Source of the DNA: Rheinheimera aquimaris | GTDB taxonomy: Bacteria > Pseudomonadota > Gammaproteobacteria > Enterobacterales > Alteromonadaceae | NCBI RefSeq assembly: GCF_020531985.1 | Contig: NZ_JAJAVQ010000003.1 | Coordinates: forward strand, 434,001 to 498,000 | DNA: 64,000 bases | Direction of reading: 5' to 3' | Shown here: positions 37,398 to 46,272 of the stretch, one piece after another | Layout of the letters: each line of letters begins with the position of its first letter | How positions within the stretch are numbered: position 1 is the stretch's first letter | The notes under the pieces: generated by a model | Seen by the model: the letters and a program-made list of their open reading frames with translations, nothing else | Database searches by the model: none | What the model was told of the DNA's origin: nothing | Program-made: the position numbers and the translations under genes

Positions 37398-39308
37398 ATG
37401 GCAGATAAATCTAACAGCCTTTATCAGCAACACTACCAGCAAGCCAGCACGACACCAGAAGCGTTCTGGCAGCAGCAGGCAGCTGCACTTAGCTGGTATA
37501 AAACACCCAATGCCGTATTAACACAGCAAGATGAAGATCATTACCAGTGGTTCAGCGACGGCGTTTTGAATACTGCTTATCTGGCACTGGATCACCACAT
37601 TGAGCAAGGCCGCGGCGAACAGGCCGCACTGATTTATGATTCCCCGGTAACGGGCGATAAGCAGCGCTTCAGTTACCGTGAGCTACGTGATGCCGTAGCC
37701 CAGTTTGCAGGTGTACTGAAAGCTCTTGGCGTACAAAAGGGCGACCGGGTGGTGATTTACATGCCGATGATCCCACAAGCTGCGATCGCCATGTTGGCCG
37801 TTGCCCGCTTAGGTGCCGTGCATTCAGTCGTATTTGGTGGTTTTTCCGCACATGAACTGGCGCTGCGCATTGACGACGCCCAGCCCAAAGTGGTGGTCAG
37901 CGCGTCCTGCGGTATTGAGGTGAACAAGTTAATTGCTTACAAGCCCTTGCTGGATGATGCGATAAGCAAAGCGACACACAAACCGGATTACTGCGTTATT
38001 TACCAGCGGCCGCAACTGCAGGCCGACATGCAAACCGGCCGCGATCTGGACTGGCAACAAGCCGTAGCCAAAGCGGAGTCAGCCGCTTGCGTGCCGGTTA
38101 AAGCCACCGATCCGCTATACATTCTGTACACATCGGGCACCACAGGCAAACCCAAAGGAGTAGTGCGCGACAACGGCGGCCACGCCGTAGCCCTCAATTA
38201 CAGTATGCAGGCGGTGTATAACGCCAAAGCCGGTGATGTATTCTGGGCAGCCTCTGATGTAGGCTGGGTCGTCGGCCATTCTTACATCGTATACGGCCCG
38301 TTGATCGCTGGCTGCACCAGCATTTTATATGAAGGCAAACCGGTATTTACGCCGGATGCCGGCGCATTCTGGCGCGTATGCGCTGAATACGGCGTCAATA
38401 TTTTGTTTGCCGCGCCGACCGCGTTTCGGGCTATCCGTAAAGAAGATCCGCACGCGGCATTACAACACTACGATTTATCGCAGCTGCGCAGCATTTTTAT
38501 GGCCGGCGAACGGCTGGACCCGGCGACGTATCAATGGGTAGTCGAAAAACTGCATAAACCGGTGATTGACCACTGGTGGCAAACCGAAACCGGCTGGCCC
38601 ATTGCGGCTAACCCGACCGGTTTAACCCAATTCAGTGCCAAGCCGGGCTCATCCTGCATGCCGGTACCCGGTTTTAATGTGCAGATCCTCAATGAAAGCG
38701 GCAAAATACTGCGGCCCAATGAGCAGGGTTATATTGCGCTGAAACTGCCCTTGCCGCCTGGCTGCTTAACCACTATCTGGGGCAACGATGAACGCTTTGT
38801 TGATGGTTACCTGCGTAGCTTCAGTGGCTACTATGCCAGCGGCGATGGCGGTTATATCGATGAAGACGGTTATCTGTTTGTGATGGGCCGCACCGATGAC
38901 GTGATAAACGTTGCCGGCCATCGCTTATCAACCGGTGAGATGGAGCAAATTGTTGCCGGCCACCCGGCCATTGCCGAGTGCTGCGTGATCGGTATTCCCG
39001 AACCGGTAAAAGGCCAGCAGCCGCTGGCACTGGTACTGATTAAAAACGGCGTTGAGGTGGATGAAACCATATTGCAGGCAGAGCTGGTGGCAATGGTGCG
39101 GCAGGAAATAGGTGCCCTGGCTTGCTTTAAACAAGCCATTATTGTGCAGCGGCTACCTAAAACCCGCTCGGGTAAAATTCTGCGCAAGTTATTGCGGCAG
39201 ATAGCCGATGGCAGCAAGTACAGTGTGCCATCCACAATAGATGACCCGGCCAGCCTGCCGGAAATAGCCACTCTAATGGCAGCAAGAGGCTTAATCAGCG
39301 CGCCCTAA
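37398..39308 (+). CDS. prpE: Propionate-CoA ligase
   Basis: A 636-aa acyl-CoA synthetase of the acetyl/propionyl-CoA group. AMP-binding motifs: YTSGTTGKPKGVVRD, WWQTETGWPI, YYASGDGGYIDEDGY and the C-terminal catalytic Lys in KTRSGKILRKLLR. HSVVFGGFSAHELALRIDDA is typical of PrpE/ACS. Length and the N-terminal pattern favour PrpE. No prpBCD genes are present here, so propionate use may depend on other loci. GAGG 8 nt upstream supports the ATG. Confidence 0.88.
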   Translation: MADKSNSLYQQHYQQASTTPEAFWQQQAAALSWYKTPNAVLTQQDEDHYQWFSDGVLNTAYLALDHHIEQGRGEQAALIYDSPVTGDKQRFSYRELRDAVAQFAGVLKALGVQKGDRVVIYMPMIPQAAIAMLAVARLGAVHSVVFGGFSAHELALRIDDAQPKVVVSASCGIEVNKLIAYKPLLDDAISKATHKPDYCVIYQRPQLQADMQTGRDLDWQQAVAKAESAACVPVKATDPLYILYTSGTTGKPKGVVRDNGGHAVALNYSMQAVYNAKAGDVFWAASDVGWVVGHSYIVYGPLIAGCTSILYEGKPVFTPDAGAFWRVCAEYGVNILFAAPTAFRAIRKEDPHAALQHYDLSQLRSIFMAGERLDPATYQWVVEKLHKPVIDHWWQTETGWPIAANPTGLTQFSAKPGSSCMPVPGFNVQILNESGKILRPNEQGYIALKLPLPPGCLTTIWGNDERFVDGYLRSFSGYYASGDGGYIDEDGYLFVMGRTDDVINVAGHRLSTGEMEQIVAGHPAIAECCVIGIPEPVKGQQPLALVLIKNGVEVDETILQAELVAMVRQEIGALACFKQAIIVQRLPKTRSGKILRKLLRQIADGSKYSVPSTIDDPASLPEIATLMAARGLISAP

Positions 39309-39423
39309 ACGCTACAGCCCGCTGCAGCTGTCACTAAATCGGTATTACCGATAGTGATGGCTGCGCCGCTCTGATAAGCTGACGTCATATATACATCCTG
39401 TGGGACAAGGCCCAGCCCTTATC

Positions 39424-40467
39424 ATGCTTTTGCTGAAAAAACAGATTTCCGCCAAAAACCTGCTGCTGCAACTGGCAGAGCAGCTGCAACGTTACCCCGG
39501 CCTGATGGCAGTGCTGGCGTTTGCTTCCGGCATCGCCAGTTATGTGCTGGTTGATCGCAAAGAATCACTGGCACAGTTAATTGCACTATTTCTGCTGTTC
39601 AGCTGGTTATGGCTGCTACTGGATAACTGGCTGCGGGAGCGTATCGAGCAGCGTTTTGGCATAACATTATCCCCCACGCTGGTGCGGTTTGTACTGCAAA
39701 TGGTGCATCAGGAAAGTCTGTTTTTTGCCTTGCCATTTTTTCTTGCCGTCACCAGTTGGAACCACGGCCAGGCTGTTTTCACCGCACTGATAATGCTGTG
39801 CGCATTAATCTCGCTGATTGATCCGCTGTACTACAAAAAGCTGGCACCCCGGCGCACCTTGTTTGTGGTGTTCCATGCTTTTTCGCTGTTCGTTGTGTTA
39901 CTGGTGATTTTACCAATACTGCTGCAACTGACCACCAGTGAAAGTTTAGCCACCGCGATGGCCATCGCCGTGGTACTGAGCTTCCCAAGCCTGGGTACCT
40001 TGCTGCCAAATGGCTACTGGTGGCGCATGCCGGTAACGATGTTGTTACTGGCTGCACTGTGCGCTGGTTTATGGCAGTTACGCAGCTATGTGCCGCCTGC
40101 AGCACTGCGCTTAACCACGGTAGCCTTGTCACACGAAGTGGATTACCAGCAACGTAAACCCGGCCCCGGCATAAAACAGCTGGATGCGGCAACATTGCAC
40201 CGCCAGGGGCTGTTTAGTTTTACCGCTGTCAAAGCACCGCGCGGGTTAAACGAAAAGATTTACCATGTCTGGCTACAAAACGGCAAAGTGGTTGATCGTA
40301 TCTTGCTGGACATCAGTGGCGGGCGGGAACAAGGCTACCGCGCCTGGACCCATAAACAGAATTTCCCGGCTAATGCAGAAGGCCACTGGCAGGTTAAAGT
40401 GGTGACAGAATCCGAACAACTGATTGGCCTGACCCGGTTTACTGTCACGCCCGCGCCAAACCAATAA
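39424..40467 (+). CDS. Membrane protein with DUF5924/DUF2914-like domains
   Basis: About 347 aa: six to eight hydrophobic segments (about 27-250) followed by a soluble C-terminal domain (about 255-345; VALSHEVDYQQR ... KAPRGLNEKIYHVWLQNGKVVDRILLDISGGREQGYRAWTHKQNF) that resembles DUF2914. I infer a membrane sensor or cell-envelope protein; the function is unknown. The start is uncertain (a GTG eight codons earlier is open). Its last 23 bases overlap the next gene convergently. Confidence 0.7.
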   Translation: MLLLKKQISAKNLLLQLAEQLQRYPGLMAVLAFASGIASYVLVDRKESLAQLIALFLLFSWLWLLLDNWLRERIEQRFGITLSPTLVRFVLQMVHQESLFFALPFFLAVTSWNHGQAVFTALIMLCALISLIDPLYYKKLAPRRTLFVVFHAFSLFVVLLVILPILLQLTTSESLATAMAIAVVLSFPSLGTLLPNGYWWRMPVTMLLLAALCAGLWQLRSYVPPAALRLTTVALSHEVDYQQRKPGPGIKQLDAATLHRQGLFSFTAVKAPRGLNEKIYHVWLQNGKVVDRILLDISGGREQGYRAWTHKQNFPANAEGHWQVKVVTESEQLIGLTRFTVTPAPNQ

Positions 40468-40711
40468 CAGCCGCGGCTGGCGCTGGCGGCGCTTTCACCG
40501 GCTGGCGGCAATGGGCTTTTAACAGCCGCAGCAACTCCTGCTCACGCGCCTGCAATTGCTTACCTTGCTCCTGCGTGTAAGGCTGGCGTAATTGCCGGCG
40601 GATCTCCCGTCGCTCTGCATTTAGTTTTTGGCATTCTTGCTGACTAAACTGCGGTAGTGCCACCACTGTGGTCGGCAGCAACAGCAAACAAGCTAAAATA
40701 ATGCGCCTCAT
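40445..40711 (-). CDS. Small exported protein of unknown function
   Basis: 88 aa: signal peptide MRRIILACLLLLPTTVVA, then a Gln/Arg-rich helical stretch (SQQECQKLNAERREIRRQLRQPYTQEQGKQLQAREQELLRLLKAHC) with two Cys that could join as a disulfide, and a Pro/Ala-rich tail. The start was chosen at the Met before the signal peptide. No family was recognised. It is convergent with the previous gene. Confidence 0.65.
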   Translation of the reverse strand: MRRIILACLLLLPTTVVALPQFSQQECQKLNAERREIRRQLRQPYTQEQGKQLQAREQELLRLLKAHCRQPVKAPPAPAAAVIGLARA

Positions 40712-40887
40712 AGTCTCCTTTCGTTTGTCATGGCAGTTTTTACGGCAGTGGCATCCGCAGCTAAACAGTAACACTGTCTTGCCAGGCTGACAGAAAAACA
40801 TCCGGCATTTAAATGCAGCGATGGATGAAATTTTGTACCTATTTGCATAGTATTAATGGCGTTTAATTTATCTTATTGGTTATCAAA

Positions 40888-41367
40888 ATGAAAATGACCT
40901 CTTGCCTAATCCTTGCCACGGCCTTTTCTGCTCTGGCTTCTGCAAACGTGTATAAGTGTGATATTGATGGTGTCATAACTTACAGTCAAATTCCGTGCAA
41001 CCACGATGCACAGATCACAGAATACACCACAGAACAGCTTAGCAGCACATCACAGCCACAAACTAATCAGTCGGCGGCAGAAGCAAAGGCGACGATGGAC
41101 CGGCTAAGTGAATCGATAAAGAAGCGGGATTTGCGTATTGCCATAAACCGGTTGAAATCGGATAAGGCCAGGCTGCAAAGCCAGCGCGATAACAAAATAG
41201 CAAAACTGAAAAGCGCTAAACGTTCTGCCAACAATAATCTGGCAGGCGCGGTGTGGGAAGACAGCCTGTCAGAAGAAATGGCGGCAATAGCAGTACAGTA
41301 TGATACGGATGTCAGAGCAGTTGATGCTGAGATAGACCGTTTAAATGATGAACTAAAAACGCTTTAG
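40888..41367 (+). CDS. DUF4124 domain exported protein
   Basis: About 159 aa. A signal peptide (MKMTSCLILATAFSALASA) is followed by a short DUF4124 domain (NVYKCDIDGVITYSQIPC), then a charged helical tail (about 65-155) likely to form a coiled coil. DUF4124 proteins are periplasmic and of unknown role. The open frame extends upstream to a TTG, but the ATG pair at 40888 and 40894 gives a normal signal peptide. Confidence 0.75.
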   Translation: MKMTSCLILATAFSALASANVYKCDIDGVITYSQIPCNHDAQITEYTTEQLSSTSQPQTNQSAAEAKATMDRLSESIKKRDLRIAINRLKSDKARLQSQRDNKIAKLKSAKRSANNNLAGAVWEDSLSEEMAAIAVQYDTDVRAVDAEIDRLNDELKTL

Positions 41368-41453
41368 CGTGTTTTACGCCAGGCCAGGAAAAAAATTTAT
41401 GCCAGCCGGTTGCGTGCTTTACTGCGCTACAGTAAGTTAGCGCAGTAACTGAT

Positions 41454-41527
41454 GCGGGCGTCGTATAATGGTAATACCCTAGCTTCCCAAGCTAGAGCCG
41501 TGGGTTCGATTCCCATCGCCCGCTCCA
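41454..41527 (+). tRNA. tRNA-Gly (anticodon CCC)
   Basis: A full cloverleaf: acceptor GCGGGCG/CGCCCGC, anticodon stem CTAGC/GCTAG with loop TTCCCAA (anticodon at 41486-41488), T arm GTGGG-TTCGATT-CCCAT, and encoded CCA at 41525-41527. It reads GGG codons. Confidence 0.97.
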
Positions 41528-41566
41528 CATTGCTGGCCCAGGTACGGGCCAGCCAGAGCCTGAAAC

Positions 41567-42508
41567 TTACCCTTTTCGTAGCCGTAAGATATCACGCAGC
41601 ACTTCCCACAGCGGGAACATGGCTGTAATCACTAAGCCGGTTACCGCAGCACGTTCCAGCTGATGCAGTTCAAACACACGTTGCCAGGCACCCGGATCCA
41701 GATTTAACAAAGGGTCCACCGTTGCGAGCAGCAATATGGCGATGCCAAACGCAGCATTCAGCAGCACATTGGCAATCAGCATTTGCTTGTTCCACAGCCG
41801 CTGCCGCAGCTGCCACAGGCTATTAGCAATGCCCAGAAGTGGCAATGGGCTGGCCCATTTCAACCATTGATGCGCACTGTCGGTCAGCAGAAACCGGCTG
41901 GCTTCCAGTTGCTCCTGCGATAACCACAGTGGATGCCAAATCACGATCAGCAAAAACAGGTAAGTCGCCAAATCGGTAAAAATATCCTGCAGCGGAATAT
42001 GCTGCCATCCCGGGCCTGCTTCGGGTAATAACTCTGGCTGCCAGTTTTGCTGGTACTTGCGATCCTGAGCCGGGCTGTAGCGCGACATCATCCAAAATGC
42101 GACCGTGATACTGGTAAAAGCCAGCACCACATCCTCGATAAAACCACTGGCCAGGCTATGTAAATAGCCAATCAGCCCCATCTGGCTACTAAGCCAGGCA
42201 GAAGTGCTATCAACAACCTGCAGTAAAAACAGTATGCCCAGCACCATAAATAAGGTGTGTTTGTATAACCGCATATAACTTTGACTGATAAGCGGCTGGG
42301 GTGGCACAAACTGTTCGGCAACGGCGCGTGGGTGGCCCATGCTTTTTAGTACCGCGGCAATATCAAAGTCCGTCAGCAGGCCCTTTTGCTCTTGTAACGC
42401 ATCAAGCTGATCCATAATGTTGGCATGTAACTCACGGCCTATTTCGTCACGCTTGGTATCGGGTAACTCACGCTGCACTGCAGCAATATAACGTTTAACC
42501 AATTCCAT
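41567..42508 (-). CDS. HAAS-domain membrane protein
   Basis: A 313-aa protein with an N-terminal HAAS helical domain (about 1-65; VKRYIAAVQRELPDTKRDEIGRELHANIMDQLDAL), then several membrane segments (about 86-103, 124-145, 188-205, 215-240, 255-275, 290-305). HAAS proteins are commonly co-transcribed with PadR regulators and are thought to respond to membrane or antimicrobial stress. Its start overlaps the padR stop by one base. Confidence 0.8.
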   Translation of the reverse strand: MELVKRYIAAVQRELPDTKRDEIGRELHANIMDQLDALQEQKGLLTDFDIAAVLKSMGHPRAVAEQFVPPQPLISQSYMRLYKHTLFMVLGILFLLQVVDSTSAWLSSQMGLIGYLHSLASGFIEDVVLAFTSITVAFWMMSRYSPAQDRKYQQNWQPELLPEAGPGWQHIPLQDIFTDLATYLFLLIVIWHPLWLSQEQLEASRFLLTDSAHQWLKWASPLPLLGIANSLWQLRQRLWNKQMLIANVLLNAAFGIAILLLATVDPLLNLDPGAWQRVFELHQLERAAVTGLVITAMFPLWEVLRDILRLRKG

Positions 42509-42855
42509 TATTGTTTCTCCTCAGTTGCACCACCCAGCAGAGTTGCCAGCGCTGAGTTAAGGTGTTGCCATTCATCTGTCAGCTGTGCCAGCAGCGTCGT
42601 GCCCAGCTCTGATAACTGGTAATAACGCCGCTCACGCCCCTCTCCCTGTTGCCATTCACTGTCCAGTAAGCCTTGATCAGCCAGGCGGCGGATCAACGGG
42701 TACAGCGTGCCTTCGTCAATGTCTATACCGCCATCCTGCAACTGCTTGCGCAATGAATAGCCATAGTGCGGCTGCTTAAGCGAGCCCAGCACCGCCAGCA
42801 CCAACACACCCCGGCGCAGCTCAAGCCGCATTTTGTCTAGTTGTGCAGTCGTCAT
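42508..42855 (-). CDS. PadR family transcriptional regulator
   Basis: A 115-aa winged-helix regulator. The PadR pattern is clear: ELRRGVLVLAVLGSLKQPHYGYSLRKQL, DEGTLYPLIRRLADQGLLDSEW, and REGRYYQLSE-like GRERRYYQLSELG. It is the first gene of the padR-HAAS pair and likely represses it through the repeats just upstream. Confidence 0.92.
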   Translation of the reverse strand: MTTAQLDKMRLELRRGVLVLAVLGSLKQPHYGYSLRKQLQDGGIDIDEGTLYPLIRRLADQGLLDSEWQQGEGRERRYYQLSELGTTLLAQLTDEWQHLNSALATLLGGATEEKQ

Positions 42856-42866
42856 AAATTCTCCCT

Positions 42867-42917
42867 ATACTGTGCATCGCATACTGTGCGACGCACACCA
42901 TACGGCATATACTATGC
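42867..42917. promoter_or_regulatory. Repeated operator motif upstream of padR
   Basis: ATACTGTGC occurs at 42867-42875 and 42881-42889, and ATACTATGC at 42909-42917, followed by the inverse CATACAGTA. Iterons of this spacing just upstream of padR suggest an autoregulatory operator. Confidence 0.5.
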
Positions 42918-43103
42918 GTCATACAGTAAAAAGGCAAGTTTTTGCTTAAAAAAAGATCAACTGTGTTGAGCGTCAGATAATTCTGGAATCCAGTTCTAAC
43001 GATGAGGTATTTTTGCAAAACTGGTAGAGCGAGTTTAAACGCGCCGACCATTTACAAATTTAAAAATGCTCGGGATGAAGATAATTAGAAGTAGGAAGCC
43101 TGG

Positions 43104-43183
43104 CTAATTGGCTGCCGCAGCGTAGTCAGCCCCGTGATAGATTCAGGCCACGTAGTGGCCATTTGTGACTGCGCCTATTGGAC
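43104..43183 (-). other. Decayed lone attC site
   Basis: The minus strand reads GCGCAGTCACAAATGGCC, ACTACGTGGCCTGAATC, then CTACGCTGCGGC. This aligns with the integron attC sites at 6646-6732 and 8198-8284 (GCGCAGTCA..., GGCCACTGCGTGGCCTGGACC). Both core sites are degenerate (GTCCAAT and CAATTAG instead of RYYYAAC and GTTRRRY). It lies 6 nt after the stop of the 43190-43657 gene. Confidence 0.65.
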
Positions 43184-43189
43184 GAACAA

Positions 43190-43657
43190 TTACAGCCCAT
43201 GGTGGCGTCTTATATGCTTTATTTTGCCATTATCGTTGAATTCTAAAGACATGATATTAATGGCAGTGTACTCAATAGGTTTATCCATGTGACCTGGTTG
43301 TCCTTTGACGTGTTCTTTGAATTTTACAAAGGTAACATTGCGGCCGGTCATTATTTCTAGAATATCTATGTTACTGAAAAGTATTTTGTCTTTTAATTTC
43401 GCGAGCATACGTTCTCGCAGTTCTTCTTTGCTGGAAACTATAACATTGAACTTTACATGGTCATCAAGGAACTCTTCGGCCAAAAACGACAGAAAATACT
43501 CTACATCTTTTGCAGTAGAATCAGGTTGCTGGCGAGCATTTTTTGCAGCGATAAATTGTTGCGTTAAATCCTTTAGTTGTTCTTCAGACAGAACAGTGTC
43601 CGCGCCTGCGGAAACTGAAAAGAGGGAAAGCAAAAGAAATGTAATTACCTTTTTCAC
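43190..43657 (-). CDS. Exported NTF2-like protein, probable escaped cassette gene
   Basis: A 155-aa protein with a signal peptide (VKKVITFLLLSLFSVSAGA, read from GTG with AAGGA 8 nt upstream; an ATG six codons earlier is also possible). The mature part has an NTF2/SnoaL-like pattern (QLKDLTQQFIAAKNARQ, VEYFLSFLAEEFLDDHVKF, MSLEFNDNGKIKHIRRHHGL). It is AT-richer than its neighbours and followed by an attC relic. The ligand is unknown. Confidence 0.7.
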   Translation of the reverse strand: MKKVITFLLLSLFSVSAGADTVLSEEQLKDLTQQFIAAKNARQQPDSTAKDVEYFLSFLAEEFLDDHVKFNVIVSSKEELRERMLAKLKDKILFSNIDILEIMTGRNVTFVKFKEHVKGQPGHMDKPIEYTAINIMSLEFNDNGKIKHIRRHHGL

Positions 43658-43756
43658 GATAGTTTCCTTATCCATCTATAGCTTGCAGTTGGGGTGAGTG
43701 CAGCTGTTGCTCGGTGAGGTAGCTATAATAGTTCTCCTATGATGAAGGAAGTTTAA

Positions 43757-44959
43757 TTACGGTTGTCTCGAATGAGCCAGCAGTTTAAGTAGTCGCTCTT
43801 TACGCGCAAGATAAACTTCATAACCATCATATCCTTCGCCCGATAAGGCCAGCGCTTTGTTTACCTGTTCGAGTGACTCTTCGTACTTCCCACTCTGCTC
43901 GTACCCATAAGCCAGACCGTTATATGCGTCTGGTTTTTCGGGATAGAGCGTTATACCGTATTTAAAAAGCTTTATCGCTTCGTCGAGATTGCGATTATTT
44001 ACGAAGCTGTAACCCAATTCACGAACCCCCCATTCCGGCGGAGGTGTCTGTTCACCATATTGCTTTGATAGCCGGTTGTAATAATCTGAGATTGAGCGGG
44101 TGTCGCCGGTATAGGCTTGTATTGGCATCCGTAACGGTAAAAACAGATTGTGATAGGCATTAAAAATGCCAGCAGCTGACGTTAAACCGTGTGATACAGC
44201 ATCGAACTTCTCACTGATAAAGGTTAAGCCGCTGGGCGTATTGGACGATATGAAGTTTTGCAAATCATCGTAGCGCTCTCTCATAAAGCCGCTTTCTTCA
44301 CCGATGTTCATATATAAATAGTTGTCTAAATTTTTTGTGTTAGACATGAATGCTTTAGTACTGCTTGCCGTTGCCCCGTAGTTCCACCAAACCGCTGCAC
44401 TGTAAGCCAGATGTGCCTGAAAAAGCTCTGGATTGGTTTGCAAAGCGTAAAGCACGAATACGCCGGCAGCGGAGGCACCCGCAATGACTTTAAAGTTATG
44501 AGTTCGGTATTTTTTATCGACGAAAGGGATAAGTTCGTTTTCTATAAAACTTAAAAACTTTGGCGCGCCACCACCGATGCCAACCGGCCCTTGTGGTTCT
44601 TGATTGATTGTTGGATATAAATCTCTCAGCCTGTCGGTATTTTCAAGTGCAACAATGATAACTTCAGGTGCAGCGTTTGCGTCTTGCAGTCTTTCTAAAA
44701 CCGCAGTAATTAGCGGAATATTGCCTTTACCATCAAGCCGATAGATAACCGGATATTTCTTATCCGGCGCACTCCCATAGCTTTTGGGAAGTTGTACTGT
44801 AATAGTTCGGTTCTCATTGAGAACTTCAGAATGCAGTGTATCTGTCAGTAACTTGTACTCTCCATTCGAATCTGATGCCTGCTGAGCGACAACAGACGAA
44901 GTCAGCACCGAGAAAACTATAAAAGTAGCTATTCTTTTAACAGCATTACTTTTCCTCAT
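43757..44959 (-). CDS. Exported esterase with C-terminal TPR repeats
   Basis: About 400 aa. A signal peptide (MRKSNAVKRIATFIVFSVLTSSVVAQ) precedes an esterase-D/Fes-type alpha/beta hydrolase domain (about 30-265; ITVQLPKSYGS, KYPVIYRLDGKG, nucleophile region VIAGASAAGVFVLYAL, His in DAVSHGLTS), then two TPR-like repeats (about 310-380; LDEAIKLFKYGITLYPEKPDAYNGLAYGYEQSGKYEESLEQVNKAL). The nucleophile reads GASAAG, close to GxSxxG. Substrates could be carbohydrate esters or siderophores; this is unproven. Confidence 0.82.
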   Translation of the reverse strand: MRKSNAVKRIATFIVFSVLTSSVVAQQASDSNGEYKLLTDTLHSEVLNENRTITVQLPKSYGSAPDKKYPVIYRLDGKGNIPLITAVLERLQDANAAPEVIIVALENTDRLRDLYPTINQEPQGPVGIGGGAPKFLSFIENELIPFVDKKYRTHNFKVIAGASAAGVFVLYALQTNPELFQAHLAYSAAVWWNYGATASSTKAFMSNTKNLDNYLYMNIGEESGFMRERYDDLQNFISSNTPSGLTFISEKFDAVSHGLTSAAGIFNAYHNLFLPLRMPIQAYTGDTRSISDYYNRLSKQYGEQTPPPEWGVRELGYSFVNNRNLDEAIKLFKYGITLYPEKPDAYNGLAYGYEQSGKYEESLEQVNKALALSGEGYDGYEVYLARKERLLKLLAHSRQP

Positions 44960-45010
44960 TATTTTTCCATTTATTTCCATATGTTTCACGAAGTTAGCAT
45001 GTAGGTGCAT

Positions 45011-45398
45011 ATATTGAAAGACTTCGTGCCGTAGCCATATACTGAATTTGAGAGCTATAACAAAGTTAGTTGTTACGTCCGCTCTTGCCGCTAAGCTGCC
45101 AGGCCGCAGCGTTCAGCTATTACGTACACCAACCCACTCACTATAAGGCCCTTGATAAAACCGGATCCCAGAATTACCTGACGCTCTACATATTCTTATA
45201 TCGTTCATAAAAACTGAATTAACCATCAATATTTTGGGGTTTGTTTAAGAAATGCTGACTGCTTATATTTCACTCACTGCCTACGAGTTAGCCTTGTGAC
45301 TTAAGTTACTCATCGCATGTAGGGTAGATTTTTTTAGCATGCTGCGCAGTTCACAACAGTAGACGCGACAGCCAAACCCAACAGAACCGGAGTTATTT
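45011..45398. other. Gene-free segment upstream of the SDR gene
   Basis: About 390 AT-rich bases between the divergent esterase and SDR genes. No ORF of note. The SDR ribosome site CCGGAG lies 8 nt before its ATG. A GC-rich patch at 45086-45115 has some dyad character but I could not assign it. Confidence 0.5.
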
Positions 45399-46148
45399 AT
45401 GAACAGATTTACCAACAAGACAGTGTTAGTGACAGGTGGCAACAGCGGCATTGGTTTGGCAACCGCCATTCAATATGCTCAGGAAGGCGCCCGTGTAGTG
45501 ATCACCGGCCGCGATCAGGCAACATTGGAACAGGCCAAACATCTGATTGGCGCCAACACTGTCGCTTTGCAAAACGATCAGGGTGATATTAAAGCTGCTG
45601 GCAAGCTTGCCAGTACGCTGACAGAACTGGGTATTAAACTGGATGCTATTTTCTTAAACGCCGGCATTGCGAAGTTTGCCCCGCTGCCGGATATAGACGA
45701 AGCGTTGTGGGACCAAACCTTTAACGTTAATGTTAAAGGTGCGTTCTTTACGATACAGGCATTAACGCCATTACTGAATCGCGATGCTGCCATCGTATTA
45801 AACGGCTCTATTAATGCTCATATCGGCATGCCCTCCTCTTCTGTGTATGCTGCCAGTAAAGCCGCGCTGATTTCTTTTGCGAAAACGTTGTCTGCAGAGC
45901 TGTTGCCGCTGGGTGTGCGGGTGAATGTGGTTAGCCCGGGCCCGGTTAGCACGCCGCTGTACAGCCGTTTAGGGATGGAATCTGCACAGCTGGAGCAGAT
46001 GGCAAAGGCTATTCAGGAGCAAATTCCGCTGAACCGTTTTGGTACCTCAGAGGAGCTGGCTAAAACAGTGCTGTTTATGTCTTCGTCAGACTCAGCCTTT
46101 ATTGTCGGCACAGAATTGATTGCTGATGGTGGTATGAGTCAACTATAA
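45399..46148 (+). CDS. SDR family oxidoreductase
   Basis: A 249-aa classical short-chain dehydrogenase/reductase: cofactor motif VTGGNSGIGLATA, structural NAG in LNAGIAKFAPL, catalytic Ser-Tyr-Lys (LNGSINAH..., SSSVYAASKAALISFAK), and the C-terminal SDSAFIVGTELIADGG. GRD after beta-2 (VVITGRDQATL) suggests NADP preference. The substrate is unknown. A strong terminator follows. Confidence 0.9.
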   Translation: MNRFTNKTVLVTGGNSGIGLATAIQYAQEGARVVITGRDQATLEQAKHLIGANTVALQNDQGDIKAAGKLASTLTELGIKLDAIFLNAGIAKFAPLPDIDEALWDQTFNVNVKGAFFTIQALTPLLNRDAAIVLNGSINAHIGMPSSSVYAASKAALISFAKTLSAELLPLGVRVNVVSPGPVSTPLYSRLGMESAQLEQMAKAIQEQIPLNRFGTSEELAKTVLFMSSSDSAFIVGTELIADGGMSQL

Positions 46149-46154
46149 AATGGC

Positions 46155-46182
46155 AGGGCCTGAAAACAGGCCCTGGTTTTTC
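46155..46182 (+). terminator. Rho-independent terminator after the SDR gene
   Basis: CAGGGCCTG (46155-46163) pairs with CAGGCCCTG (46168-46176) across AAAA, followed by GTTTTT. Confidence 0.85.
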
Positions 46183-46272
46183 TGCAGTTTAAGTAAATAC
46201 CCCACCAGGCTAGTAGCGAATTAACACCCTAACGCATTTTTTCAGTCAAAGGCTTAGCCAGGCTGCGTTAGC

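Noticed and set aside
45060-45135. attC-like sequence upstream of the SDR gene
   Set aside because: TATAACAAAG and CAGCGTTCAGC give partial core matches, but no internal arms resembling the other sites can be paired convincingly.
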